Source of the DNA: Oscheius onirici
Lineage: Eukaryota; Nematoda; Chromadorea; Rhabditida; Rhabditidae
DNA length: 64,000 nt
NCBI GenBank assembly: GCA_932521025.1
Contig: OW051470.1
Location: 3,520,501-3,584,500, forward strand
Reading direction: 5' to 3'
Position 1 is the stretch's first letter; each line of letters starts with the position of its first letter. The notes under the pieces were generated by a model. The model had not been told where the DNA came from, searched no databases, and was given only the letters and a program-made list of their open reading frames with translations. Positions 49,247-61,200 of this stretch are shown here, piece by piece. A program made the translations under genes and the position numbers.

Positions 49247-50588
49247 TCAGACTTCAAGTGGTTTGTCTTCGATACTTTGGACGAACAAGGCCGAAACAGC
49301 AAAAAGAAGAAACACGACACCGCCGACTAGAGTCACTGAAACATTTTCATTGAGAACAGAGTTTAAAAAAGACTGACCAGTTCTTACTGATATTCTCTGA
49401 GCCACGAGTTTTCCACCGACGACGGCGATTCCGGTGCAAATAGCGTGTCCGAGAACACCACCGCTGATCACTCCGACTAAATATCGCTTGATTTGAAAGG
49501 CAACGAATATAGGGGTTACCAATGTTTTCACGAGCTCCGAGAATGATTGTTGTCAGCTGGGAACGGTCTCCCCATTCGGCGATGAAAGTCATGGTGAAGG
49601 CTTCGATGAATATTCTTGAGGCGAACGAAAAGATGAGCCAGGCAGAGTTTCTGAAAAGTATTTTGTATTCTGGGATAAAATAGTTTCAGAAAAAAGGTTT
49701 TCGATAGACTCTAAGAACCTGACGTCAGGTGAAATAAATCGAGAGAGAACAGAGGGAAATGAAACAGAAGGGAATTACCTAACTCTCCTGTTAATAAAAG
49801 ATCTAGAAAGATAGAGATAGAAGTAGTGAAAAAAAAACTAACGCTGAAGCGCCAGATTTTCCGGCCTCGAGATTGACAAATTTCTCGGCGTCCAGATCCA
49901 TTTCACGTTTTGCTACTTCTGCTTGAGCCTCTTCGAATTCTTCCTGTAAATAGCTTTGCGTGATAAAAGACCAAAAAAGACACTACCTGTCCCTCCGAAG
50001 GACTCATGTTATATCCCTCGTGAAGCATTTTCAGTCCGAACAAAAAGAAAAGAAAAGTAGAGACGTAGTAGGTGATAGCTCGTGGAATCAGCATCGTGAC
50101 CCACCCAAGACAGGCTAAACGGTTTTTTATGTAGAAAGCCTTCGAACAAACCTGAGAGTACAGTCATAAGACCTAGAGCAGCCATTGCTCCCGAGAAGAC
50201 GGTAAGTCGCGAATGTCTCATAGCCATGATGACAGCAATGAACCATGTCTTGTCGCCGAGTTCAGAGACAATGATCACGGATAAAGAGGCAAAGAAACCG
50301 TGGTAGAAAGAAATATCCAGTTTGTCCGACTGAAAACATGCTGTAGTCAGAAGAAAACTTCAACCAACCCGTTTTTTGAGCTTTCCCGTCGAGTCGCCTT
50401 CGAGATCTTCTTGGTCGAGAGGAGGACCGTCAGCTTGTTTCGCGACATCGACGCTGTCTCGGTCTGCTATTGCTTTTTCGTCTTTCTGAATCGTAAAAAT
50501 TGCCGCGAGAAGCTATAAAACGGACCTCGACCGACTCGGAAGCCCATACTGTGAAAAGGAGGATGGAAAATATGAAAACGATCCTCAT
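49247..50588 (-). CDS. TMEM165: TMEM165/GDT1 family Golgi Mn2+/Ca2+ transporter (UPF0016)
   Basis: Six or so exons, about 310 residues. A signal-like N-terminus (MRIVFIFSILLFTVWASESV) and a charged loop lead to two UPF0016 halves. The first has SELGDKTWFIAVIMAMRHSR and the second AEWGDRSQLTTIILGARE, the E-x-G-D-(K/R)-(T/S) motifs that bind metal. Further helices include AITYYVSTFLFFLFGLKMLH, VISGGVLGHAICTGIAVVGG and VTLVGGVVFLLFAVSALFVQ. A cytosolic acidic loop (EEFEEAQAEVAKREMDLDAE) separates the halves, as in the family. It would supply the Golgi with Mn2+ needed by glycosyltransferases, which fits the presence of N- and O-glycosylation genes in general but not as a linked cluster. Confidence 0.93.
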
Positions 50589-51026
50589 ATGGGCTCCTGA
50601 AAGTTTGAGTCATGAAAACGGACGGAAATGAGAAAAGATCCAGGAAATCACCGCTTGTGGTGATAGAACTGACTCTTGATGTGCCTAACAGAACAGGATA
50701 AGCATAATCAAACGTGTTTCTGGGTGCTACTGATTTCGGGACAGAATATGTTTCCATTGCCAACAAATAACTGAAAAAAACGCTTTTTTGAGTGTGGAAT
50801 TAACGTGGATCCAACGAAAATCGCTGTCTGATTGCGCAGTGTAAACGTCTCACCGGCAGCCACGACTTCGCGTCAATCAGCTGTTCTTGCCACAACCGAG
50901 TTGATGGGTTTTAGTGGATAGAATGAGCCAATTAGGTACATATTGAACATGTAACAAAGAAAAGAGAACTGCAGAAATAATTCAAAATGAAAACGTTTAT
51001 TAACCCGTTCAAAACGAAAGAAAGAG
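50589..51026. other. Intergenic, 5' flank of TMEM165
   Basis: About 440 bases between the TMEM165 start and the stop of the next minus-strand gene. No ORF or repeat stood out. Confidence 0.4.
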
Positions 51027-53036
51027 TTATCGTCTCTGGTACTGTTTTATAATTTCCTCGTCTTCCCCACTATCCATCACGTTCAGGTCTTCTATCACGG
51101 CTTCAGCAGAATCCTCCAACAATTGCATTCTCCCGGCTTGAGGATCAATCTGCTCGTATCTGGCTATTCTGTCGTCTTCCAGCTGTCTTTGCAGCACCTT
51201 TTCTTGAAGCTCTTGAATATGAAGTTGCCGAGTTAGCAACTGAAAATGTTTTGTGAATTGATACAGAATAAAACAAACTTCCTTTTGAAGAGCTACGACA
51301 TCCGAATCGGCACTAGGCATCATCATAATTGGAGCAAGACCGACGATTTCAGCTCTATTCTGAACTGCTTCCATTGACGAGAGAAGATGATCACTGTTCT
51401 GGGCAAAATCTGAAGTTTTCATCGAACAAATTGCTGAAAAAAACATACGTTCTGTTGGACCTATGGAAAAACTGAATCTACTAGCTATTCCCGCTGCTTG
51501 CGGTCGAGCAAACCGTTCTTTTCGTGCTGCTGCCATCGAGGATCCAGTCGGAACTCCTAGAAGAACAGTTAAACATTTCAGAAAGAAACCTGGTTTAGTT
51601 TGATGTTGTGTTTCGAACATTATCATTTCGTCTTTTACATGCGCCTGCATAGCTTGTCTGCTATCAACACCATCACCAAGATGGTCCGGTGCAATGACGT
51701 GCATCTGCTCCTGTCCATCCACGACCATTCTGTAATGTTGCAGCTAAAAAATGAAAAACTAATACTGACGTTTCTTCCACTTCATACTCCTCGGCTGGAT
51801 AATTTGCTGCTTCTCCGCGATTCGGATTGTAAATTATAAACTCCGGCTCTTCTTTCGGACCCTTTGGTGTGTATGGAAGAATGAAACTGGAATAAGGCGT
51901 GTAACGGGAGCGACGAATGTACGGCTGCCTTCGAAATGCCACAGATGAGCCCTATAAATTATTATTTTATGTAGATACATAAAAACGAAACTTACAGCTG
52001 CTAAAAATTCCGGTTTTAGAGTCCTTCCGTAACGTCCACCCCGCAAATCAGATACAGTTTCTTTGAATGTGTACGAAGTCATTCGTGTCATTGCTGCCGC
52101 TTGAACCTCGTGTTCATTGTAGCCGACTAAACTGATCTGTAATCGCTCGCCCTCTGGAATATTTGGTCCAAAACGAGCTTCTACTGTAAAACCAAAGTTG
52201 TCACCTGAAACGAAAGGATATAAACTGAAAAACCAGCATTCCTCACTTGAAATATCAACTGGCGCTTTCAGAATTTTTTTTCCGTCGAGTTTCTTCTGAT
52301 TGCAGAAGTCACAGCTCAGAATGTATGTCTTGACGTCTTGTCTGACCGATCTCCAGTGGAGTTTTTTCAAAACGGCCATCTGCGTCCTCTTCTGGCCCAG
52401 ATGGCCGATCAGTTCGTGGACTCGCTCTATCACTCGACGAACTTCTCCCTTCTTTACAACGACCTTCGGAGCATCGCTCACACTACTCGCCTGATTACAG
52501 TACATCAAAGTCTCGTTGTCTGTGGCCATGACATAACGTAGACATCGGGCTCTTAATTGGAATTCTGAGACTGAACAGGAAAATGCCTACCTCCAATGAC
52601 TGAGAGCACTTCTGTCTTGACGACTGTTCAAATGGCTCGGGTATTTTGTATTGTCACTTCTCAAACAAGAGGTTAATACTGAACGGCGGAAAACCAACTT
52701 TTTGAACGTTACAATGTCGTTGTAGATATCGGGACTCATTCCGCCGTATTCGTCTCCATCCGTATGCTCATCATCGTCGTATTTAAAGTCATGAGATACA
52801 GCCGACACTTGAAACTCCTGGGAAACATCTCAGACGTGTTCAAAAAGAAAGACTGACCTCCATTTCTGCTTCATCTTCGGCATACCCGACAATATTCACA
52901 TCGTCTTCATGATGAGCAGAATTCATCATCTTGTCTTGCTTGTTGTAAGAAAACGAGCGATCTGAATCAATAAAGTGTACAACTTGATAGCAAAAATCGA
53001 AGAAAACCTGTACTTTCTCTGATTTCTAGATCTCAT
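51027..53036 (-). CDS. Host gene with an integrase-type H2C2 zinc-binding domain, otherwise unknown
   Basis: About seven exons, roughly 560 residues. It begins MRSRNQRKYR and an acidic region (HHEDDVNIVGYAEDEAEMEE; DEHTDGDEYGGMSPDIYNDI). Residues in the middle form an H2C2 finger: RVIERVHELIGHLGQKRTQM, then LKKLHWRSVRQDVKTYILSC-DFCNQKK, the spacing H-x3-H-x29ish-C-x2-C of the zinc domain preceding the catalytic core in retroelement integrases. No DDE core follows. Instead come DNFGFTVEARFGPNIPEGER, GYNEHEVQAAAMTRMTSYTF and a proline/tyrosine-rich part, and finally a coiled coil with acidic end (RQLHIQELQEKVLQRQLEDD; NVMDSGEDEEIIKQYQRR). Normal short introns and an intact frame argue for a domesticated host gene. 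It starts about 500 bases from the divergent U1-70K gene. Nuclear function is a guess. Confidence 0.72.
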
Positions 53037-53538
53037 GGTCGCTGCCCTAGTCAAGCCGGCATATGCTCAATTCAAATACGAGAAACAGAGAAAGTACGTC
53101 AAGAAACGAAGCGCAATGCGCAAAATCGGGCGCTGCCCAAGTGAGTTCGATAAAAGCGTCGCAACGCATTGGATGACGCGCAGCGGGTGCTGGGGCAGAT
53201 GGAGCACATCGTTGAACCGCTTTCAAACTGAAGATGTTTCTTTCTTTCTCAAAATTCTGTGGCTCTTTTTGTTCATTTTGTTAGAGTTAGTATTATCATG
53301 TTGCTTGCCATTATTTACTTCTAGGTTCACAGAAAAGTGATAAAACAACGTCGAAATGATGTGAACCAGACAAAATACGATGTTTGCAGGTTTGAATGTC
53401 CGCGTTCATGTCTCGACTTGCGAAAAAGCGGTGTTTTCAAAAATCCCTAAAATCGTCTTTGTTCTTTTCCCGACCTGTTTTTGCTATTTATTTTGTTGTA
53501 AAATGAAAGTCTAACGTCCAAAATAGGTTTCAGAAGGC
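53037..53538. promoter_or_regulatory. Shared 5' region of the H2C2 gene and U1-70K
   Basis: About 500 bases between divergent starts. An AAATAGGTTTCAG acceptor lies five bases before the U1-70K ATG, so an upstream leader exon or a spliced leader is expected. A plus-strand frame at 53035-53340 overlaps the first H2C2 exon and has no domain. Confidence 0.45.
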
Positions 53539-55128
53539 ATGACTCAATTTTTACCTCCAAATCTCTTGGCTTTATTCGAAGCACGGCCTCCACTTCCGTA
53601 TCTACCACCTCCGCAACCTCTCCTCATAGAGAAAAACTCCAAACTGCCGGATTGTCGATTCGGAGGTGTCTCAAAGTACATCTGTTTATTCGAGGTACGG
53701 TCTACTCTATTTTTCGTTAAAATTTTGTTTAGGATCCAGCAGATACTCCCCCGAAAACAGTGGTCGAAACGAAAGAAGAAAGAAAAGAGAGGAAACGAAG
53801 AGAAAAGGAAGAGCTCTTGGCTTACAAGGTCGAACAAGGAATTGCTCAATGGAACCCAGCCGAGAACTCGAAAGCAACAGAAGATCCCTACAAAACGCTC
53901 TTTGTGTCTAGAATCGTATTTTTTGTACGATTCGTTGCAATGATACCTATTTAGAACTACGAGACCTCCGAGAGCAAGCTGAAACGTGAGATGGAACAAT
54001 ACGGAAAGATCAAGAGAGTTAGTTTTCATCTAGGCTCAGACTTTTTAATGATGTTTAGCTGCACTTGACCCACGATAACAACGGAAAACCACGAGGATAT
54101 GCGTTTGTTGAGTATAGCTCAAAAGAAGACATGCACAGTGAGTTTTGTTCCAACTTTCTTTTGGGGGTATCTAACTTTTGGTAATTGCTGCTCTAAATTC
54201 GAAGGTAAAACTTTATCTTCTTTGTCCGTACTGATTTTTGTTTTGCAGCCTGCTGCAAGAGGCTCGGGCACGCAATCCTTGTTTCATAGGTTTGTTTTCG
54301 GAAATCACCCATTTTCGGAGTTTTTTGGTAAAGTAATCCGGTAGGCTAAATTGAGCAGAGCACCATCCCCAGCGGTTTGTTTGAAAGACGGTAATTTGAC
54401 ATTTTTTGCTTCCTTAGAACGATGTGGTAAGCATCTTTGACACGCGCTCCGAATTCCTCTAAGTAAGTTTTTGTCCAACTGGAATGGGCAAGCGCGGTGG
54501 GTTGCAAACATTTTTTATAAATTTTATGTGTGACACATTTGGATTTTCAGATGCCTACAAACGTGCCGATGGACAAAAAATCGACGGTCGCCGCATTACT
54601 GTTGACTACGAGCGCGGAAGAACGCAAAAATCCTGGCTTCCCAGAAGACTCGGTACGTGTTCCTATATAATTTCATATCAAACCCGTTTTAGGCGGTGGA
54701 AAAGGAGATACGCGACGTGCACGAGAATCTCGTAGAGTTTTGGAAGAAAAAGACGCTGCTAACGGAGTTGACACCAGCTTCCGTGACAAAGAGCGTGATC
54801 GTGGTGGTGATCGTCGCGGAGACCGCGTCGGTGATCGCGATCGTTATGGAGGCGGTGGACGTCGTCGAAGTCGCTCTAAAGATCGTGACGGAGGCAGAAG
54901 GTTAGCCATTTTTATCGTGTAAATTAGAATCTTGTTATAAGAGAAAATCGCGATGATCGTCGTGGTGGAGGATATAGAGGCGGTCCACCGACGGTTGCGA
55001 GCTACGCCAGCGGTGCTGGAGGAGGTGGATCTTTCCGTGACGGCGGACGAGGCGGTGGCTACGGAGGAGGAAGAGACAGCTATGGAAACGGTCGCGATTA
55101 CCACGGAGGAGGCGGCGGTCGTTATTAA
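53539..55128 (+). CDS. rnp-7/SNRNP70: U1 snRNP 70 kDa protein (U1-70K)
   Basis: The N-terminus [20 protein letters not shown] is the Sm-core/U1C-contacting tail found in all U1-70K proteins. A charged helix ([20 protein letters not shown]) leads to the [23 protein letters not shown] (RNP2), then [23 protein letters not shown] (RNP1), and [20 protein letters not shown] with [16 protein letters not shown], matching the U1 loop I binding region. The tail is rich in RD/DR and GGGRR repeats and ends in glycine/arginine ([20 protein letters not shown]), unlike the longer RS tail in vertebrates. One intron inside the RRM (about 54138-54550) is about 410 bases, unusually long for the window. The product recognises 5' splice sites as part of U1. 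Confidence 0.95.
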
Positions 55129-55349
55129 TCTGCTCATATCTACATTCTTTATTCTCGACTAGTTAATGTTGTGTCGTTGACAACTCTGGTTTGATATTCA
55201 TCGTTCCCTCATTTAATTCGGTATCTCCTGATTTCGCTGTTAAACAATAAAAGTCATTTTATTATCGTCTATTCTAAACGTTGTTTTGTCAAAACTTTAC
55301 CTATTGCTTGCTACCTTGATTTGTTTAAATTAATTATAGTTCTAGCTCA

Positions 55350-56890
55350 ATGTCTATGAGCAAGATTGGGGGCACCGCTCGTCGGTTGCTCACTGGCGCA
55401 AACCGGTTGGCACCAGCGGTCCTTCAAATCCAGCAGAATAGGACTATTGTGCATAAAAGCCTTCTAAGGTACGCATTTTGAGCTCGTAAATAGTGCAGCA
55501 ATTTTTAAAAATACTAATTTTCAAACTGTTTTTAGACTGCCCGAAAACCATCCAGAGCCATGGGACTACAAACACAAAGGATACAATTTTATCAATGCCA
55601 TCGGAGACCGTACTCAGGATCGATTCAATCAAAACTCGAAGCTTATTGTTGTTGAAGGAAATGCCGGTGCTGGAAAGGTTTTTTTTAAATTTTACAGAAA
55701 ATTGAAAACATTTTAGAGTACTTTGGCCAGAGAGCTAGCTGAACAGCTCGGATTCCAGCACGTGCCCGAGTTCAAAATGGACGACATTCTCGTTGATCGT
55801 TACGGCAATGATCTCAGGAATTTCTATCATTTGTTCCCGGAAAGATATCGTATGCCCGATATTGACATGTTCTACAAGAATCCGATGAGCGATATGTCGG
55901 CTGCCATGCAGGACCGAATTTTTCAATGTCGTTTCGAGCAATATCTCAACGCTCTTGCTCATATCTTGAACACCGGCCAGGGAGTCGTTCTCGAGCGATC
56001 GCCTCATTCCGATTTCGTCTTCGTCAATGCCATGAGAGCCATGAACTACATCGGACACAATTGTTTGGCATTTTTCATTCAGAATGTCATCCTTTTTAGA
56101 TTTCAAGCATTACTATTACGTCCGAAAGAATGCTCTTCCCCAACTCCATTTCTGGCCACATTTGGTTATCTACCTCGATACGCCTGTCAGCAAATGTCTC
56201 GAAAACATCAAGCGTCGCGGAAATGTGACTTTCCAAAAAACTTGTATTATTTTCCTTTCTAGGTCAATGAGATTGCCGCCGTGAATGAGACTTATCTGAA
56301 GACGATGGAAGAGTCTTATAAGGATGCCTTGAAAGAGTTCAGAAGACACTCGAAGATCCTCGCTTACGACTGGACTACGCCCGGCGATACGGATCGAGTT
56401 GTCGAAGACATTGAACGTGTCGATTTGGACTTCTTCGAATGGCACAGTGGAGACGTTCTCGAAGAATGGTACACCATTGTCGATGAAGTCGGATGGAACG
56501 GATGGCGTCAACAGTACGTTTCCGTTCGTTTGGATTTCAAAGTATGACCTTTTTAGTGTGACCAACAAGCACGACGCCCGTCGTTTAGCCTTCGATGCAA
56601 TTCCCACTCATGAGGTCGGAGAGCTCTATACGAATCCCCGTGACACCGGTCATTTCTTGCACGTAATGCGTAAAGAGGTCTTGAAGTCGCCTTACGGCTA
56701 TGGCTACATCCAGAAGAAGGGAGACGAAATGGGCGGTTTGATGAATTGGAGGACGGCTCATCATCTGCCGGAGCCGTGGTATGAGTACTATCACAAAGAA
56801 GCCTATTACGACGATCTGACGAGCCACGAGACGTCCCTCGATTTCGATTCTGACTCTTATGATCCGGACTACGTACACCATGCTCATTGA
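55350..56890 (+). CDS. nuo-4/NDUFA10: NDUFA10, 42-kDa accessory subunit of mitochondrial complex I
   Basis: Six exons, about 440 residues. An arginine-rich presequence (MSMSKIGGTARRLLTGANRL) precedes a deoxynucleoside-kinase-like fold with a P-loop (VVEGNAGAGKSTLARELAEQ, split by an intron inside GAGK-STL), MPDIDMFYKNPMSDMSAAMQ, VVLERSPHSDFVFVNAMRAM, FWPHLVIYLDTPVSKCLENI and the long C-terminal extension that packs on complex I (GWNGWRQQ, RRLAFDAIPTHEVGELYTNP, AHHLPEPWYEYYHKEAYYDD). The fold is kinase-derived but NDUFA10 is regarded as structural. The stop of U1-70K lies 222 bases upstream with AATAAA at about 55247 and a TTATAG acceptor 10 bases before the ATG, so the two genes could form an operon. 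Confidence 0.95.
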
Positions 56891-58232
56891 TTTTAGGAAA
56901 CGGATTGTAGTCTTTTAGTTTCGTGTACAGTTGTTTGGTCTTTTTAAGATTCGGAGAAATTAAATTCTAAAAGAGCTGGTTTAACCATAACCCGACGACA
57001 CTTCGTCGCCTGACAGCGTCGTTGGTCATTGAATCTGAGCCAAGCAGGTGTTGGTGTTTAAAAGCAACTTGAAGCTGTTTTTTTCCGAACCCCCAAATAC
57101 CTCTCAACTGTCGCGTTCAATTGTCTTTGTTATGACTTAATCAAAACAGCGACAACTTTGCAGACCATTTAATCGATTATTGGTTGGGAGAGGAGCGCGA
57201 CAGATTGTCAGACGAAAGCGGAAATAGTTTGCCGAGAGTGGAGAGTGCGAGAGAGTGTGTCTTTTATGAAGAGACCAGAGAAAAATGGGGTCCGAAGATA
57301 GAACGGGGTGGAGAAGGAGCGTCAGTCGACCCTTGGAGATCGAGGGGGTTTCCCTGAGACTTAGAGAAACGCGAAGGACGAGAGACGTGTTGGTCAACAG
57401 AGAGTGGAGAACCGGGAGAGAGTGGGTGATGCGCGGAGAGCAGAGGATTGTCTGGGCCTCGGTTGCGAAGGAGTAGTGCCTTCAGCTGATACTCCTCAAT
57501 GCCCTATCTCTGACCTTTCTCTTCTCGTTTGCTTCTATATCTTTTTCTGTCAACTTTTAGTTTCGACAACAAGAAAACAGCCCCAGGACACGTTCTTCTT
57601 CGTCTTGTAAACACTTTCTTTTATCTTTGTTCCAATTCTTTGACACTTTTTGACATTTCCGACGTCCATTTCAATTGAATTCTCCAAAAATGGTGGCAAA
57701 AGGTATTGCTGGCATTTTGTGTCAACAGGCGATCCAACTTGCCACTGATTGATTCTGCAATTGTAGGCGCCCAGACATGACCTTACAAGTTGTTGCTTTG
57801 ACCTGAGCTTTTCAATTAATATCCACTGATTTCTGATTCTTTGCCCTGCTTCTCCAGTTATTTTCCAATCCGAAACATACTCTTTCCTACAATCAGCTGT
57901 TTGTCTGTCCCCGTTCTTCATTTCCTAGAGTTTTTCGACAATCCAACTAATTTGGAAGTGAAATGTCTATTGTACCCGTTTGTTGACTCTCTCCCTACTT
58001 TTGGAATCCTCTAAATTTTGTGACTGTCTCCAATTGGGTCACATCTTGATGTCTGCTCTTCCAAACGGGGTCTCTGAGCTCTGGACCGTATCGACTGTTG
58101 TTTACTTCACCCCTCTCCCGCTCCTGAACAACAACTCTCATATAATCCGCACAAATTCTAATCTGTCTCCGAGCTCATTGATTTCCAGAAAGAGCGAGAT
58201 CCTCGTTCGTGAATGCAGCAAGTGGGAAGAGG
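56891..58232. other. Intergenic, probable promoter/leader of OGT
   Basis: About 1.34 kb. The part at 57.2-57.5 kb is purine-rich with GAGAG runs; 57.5-58.2 kb is pyrimidine-rich. No ORF with a domain. Leader exons of OGT may be present, since a TTTCCAG acceptor lies near 58190. Confidence 0.4.
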
Positions 58233-61200
58233 ATGGATCCCGCCAAGCAACACTTTATTCTCCAACAGTATAATCCCGTGAGTTATTTTCTTCGACTAGA
58301 ACTCTGTCTGTGTAAAACTAAATCTTTCTTTACTAAAGTGCAATGGTGTCCGTCTGTCCGTCTGTCTATAGTGGTGTCCGCAGTTGTCGAGACTAGCGTA
58401 ACATGTCAAGTTTTGTTATGTTAATCTTTTATCGAACGAGATAGCTTTTTAGGGGAACGCGTCTGGGGGGATCTAAACCATCTAAAGCGCAATGGTGTTT
58501 GGAAATCAAAACATGGACAGCCGTAGTTACGTACGTAAGCGCCGCAGACGCAAGGGAGGCGAAAGCCGTCGTAGACGCCTGGTTATTAAGCTAAAGTACT
58601 ATCTAATTCTCATATTTTTCTTATGGTTTCAGTAACTAAAGTTTGTATAAAGTTTAAATACAACAATTGCAACTGAGGGTAATTCTGCTAGTGCGAAATA
58701 AAAGTATCAAAGAAAAGAAAAATCTGTCTTATCGATGAACTGTGCCTGCTATTTCTGGCCGTGAGACGTCACCCGCCCGCTTCCGTTCCCATCACCCAGA
58801 AATTGATAGCTACCTTTTGTGTATGCCCGAAAACTGTCTCCATCGGTCACATGAACCATCTCCAAATATAGTTCTTTCTCACCTGATACGCAACTTCTCC
58901 CCTAAAACATGTGGCTTCTCCTGCCAAAACAGACGAAATCTCTTCAGCTAGTGGGTGTTTCGGGAGAGCAACTGGCTCCTGGAGCCGTCCCGCAACAGCC
59001 CGTACTGGCACCTGGAATTGTACCATCTCTCCAGTCCCAGCAGATGAATCTGAACAATATGGTGGCTGTTATGAAGGTGAGTTTTTTTTTTTTTTAACAC
59101 AGTAAACTAATCAAAACGTTAGGCTCAGGCAGTAGCTAGCGGGTTCATGAAGGCTCCAACTGCCGTCCAGCCGGTCGTCTCGGCTGTTGGCAACATCATA
59201 GACATTGCAGGTGAGGTCCGCTCGAATTGATCAAATAGCGCAGTGGCGAAGAGCTCAGTCTCTCGACCAGTCAGTCACTGGTTCGAATCCTCCCTAACTA
59301 CGTTGCCTCTGGTTTTCATAGCCGTGGCAGTGCTTACAGGAGAGGAAAAGTATTTCCGCTGCATATATAGTCCTCGGCCATTCTGTATTGGAAGAGATCT
59401 CCAATTGCGGCAACAATTTTGTCTTTTGCAGGTTTGACCGAGGCAGCACATCGAGAGTACCAGCAACAGGACTATGCCAGTGCTGAGAGACACTGTAACA
59501 TGATCTACCAGGTACTGTTACTTTTCCCCAAACAGCAAAGGAAGAGTTCAGATTGATCCTCAGAATGTCAGTGTCCTGTTGCTTCTGTCCTCTATACATT
59601 TCCAACTGAAGAATCTTGACCAGTCCAAAATGTTCTCGACACTGGCCATCAAGGCAAATAAGACCTGTGCTGAAGCCTACAGTAATCTCGGCAATGTCTT
59701 CAAGGAGAGGAACGAACTGGCAGAAGCTCTGGAAAACTACCGCTATGCTGTCAAACTGAAGCCGGACTTCATCGACGGCTACATCAATCTGGCCGCTGCT
59801 CTGGTAGCTGCTGGCGACTTGGAACAAGCCGTCTCGGCCTATCTCAGTGCTCTTCACTACAATCCCGATCTGTACTGTGTTCGCAGTGATCTGGGCAACT
59901 TACTGAAGGCGATGGGTCGTCTGGAAGAAGCCAAGGTCTGCTATTTGAAGGCCATCGAGACACAGCCTCATTTCGCTGTAGCCTGGTCCAATCTGGGCTG
60001 TGTTTTCAACACTCAAGGAGAACTGTGGCTGGCTATTCATCACTTCGAGAAGGCTGTTCAGCTCGACCCGAACTTTATTGACGCCTACATCAATCTAGGA
60101 AACGTTTTGAAAGAGGCCCGCATCTTCGATCGAGCTGTGGCTGCTTATCTCCGAGCTCTCAATCTGGCTCCAAATCATGCTGTAGTTCATGGAAATCTGG
60201 CCTGTGTCTATTACGAACAGGGTTTGATTGACCTGGCCATTGATACCTACAGACGAGCCATCGAACTTCAGCCCAACTTCCCTGATGCTTACTGCAATCT
60301 GGCCAATGCTCTGAAGGAAAAGGGACAAGTGGCAGAAGCCGAAGCAGCCTACATGACGGCTCTTCAGGTGAGTCTAGATTTGACTCTAAATATTTCATAT
60401 TCAGTTATGTCCAACACATGCCGACTCGCAGAACAATCTGGCGAATATAAAGAGGGAACAGGGAAAGATTGAAGAGGCTACGAGACTCTATCTGAAGGCA
60501 TTGGAGGTAGAAAACAACATTTGTTCCTTTCATTCTATGAATTCAGATCTACCCCGAGTTTGCTGCAGCTCACAGCAATCTGGCCTCTATTCTTCAGCAG
60601 CAGTGCAAACTACAGGAAGCCATTCTGCACTACAAGGAGGCTATTAGGATAGCACCGACCTTTGCCGATGCCTATTCGAATATGGGAAACACTCTGAAAG
60701 AACTTGGAGATGTGCAGAATGCGATGCAGTGCTACACGAGAGCCATTCAGATCAATCCTGCATTTGCTGATGCTCACAGTAACTTGGCCAGTATTCACAA
60801 GGTAATTCCTTCGTATCACTTGACGAAGAGTATTATTTAGGACGCTGGAAACATTCCCGATGCTATTCAGTCGTACTCGACAGCTCTGAAACTGAAGCCA
60901 GACTTCCCAGACGCCTTTTGCAATCTGGCCCATTGTCTCCAGATAATCTGTGACTGGACCGGTGAGTCTAAAGAGATTGACTCATCATTGTCTCTTGTAG
61001 ACTACGAGAATCGGATGAAGAGACTCGTGGCCATTGTGGACGATCAGCTCTCAAAGAAACGTCTTCCCTCGGTCCATCCTCATCACTCAATGCTCTATCC
61101 TCTGAAACACGAGACGAGACTGGCCATTGCTGCAAAACACGCTCAACTCTGTAGTGAGAAGGTAGCCATGCTCGGTCATCCGGCCTTTTCTTATCCGGAC

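Noticed and set aside
53035-53340. 101-codon plus-strand frame between the H2C2 gene and U1-70K
   Set aside because: It overlaps the first exon of the H2C2 gene in antisense, has no domain and no downstream exon.
58490-58640. Arginine-rich frame ([20 protein letters not shown]) in the first OGT intron
   Set aside because: Short, within an intron, no start context or splice partner, and composition alone is not evidence of a gene.
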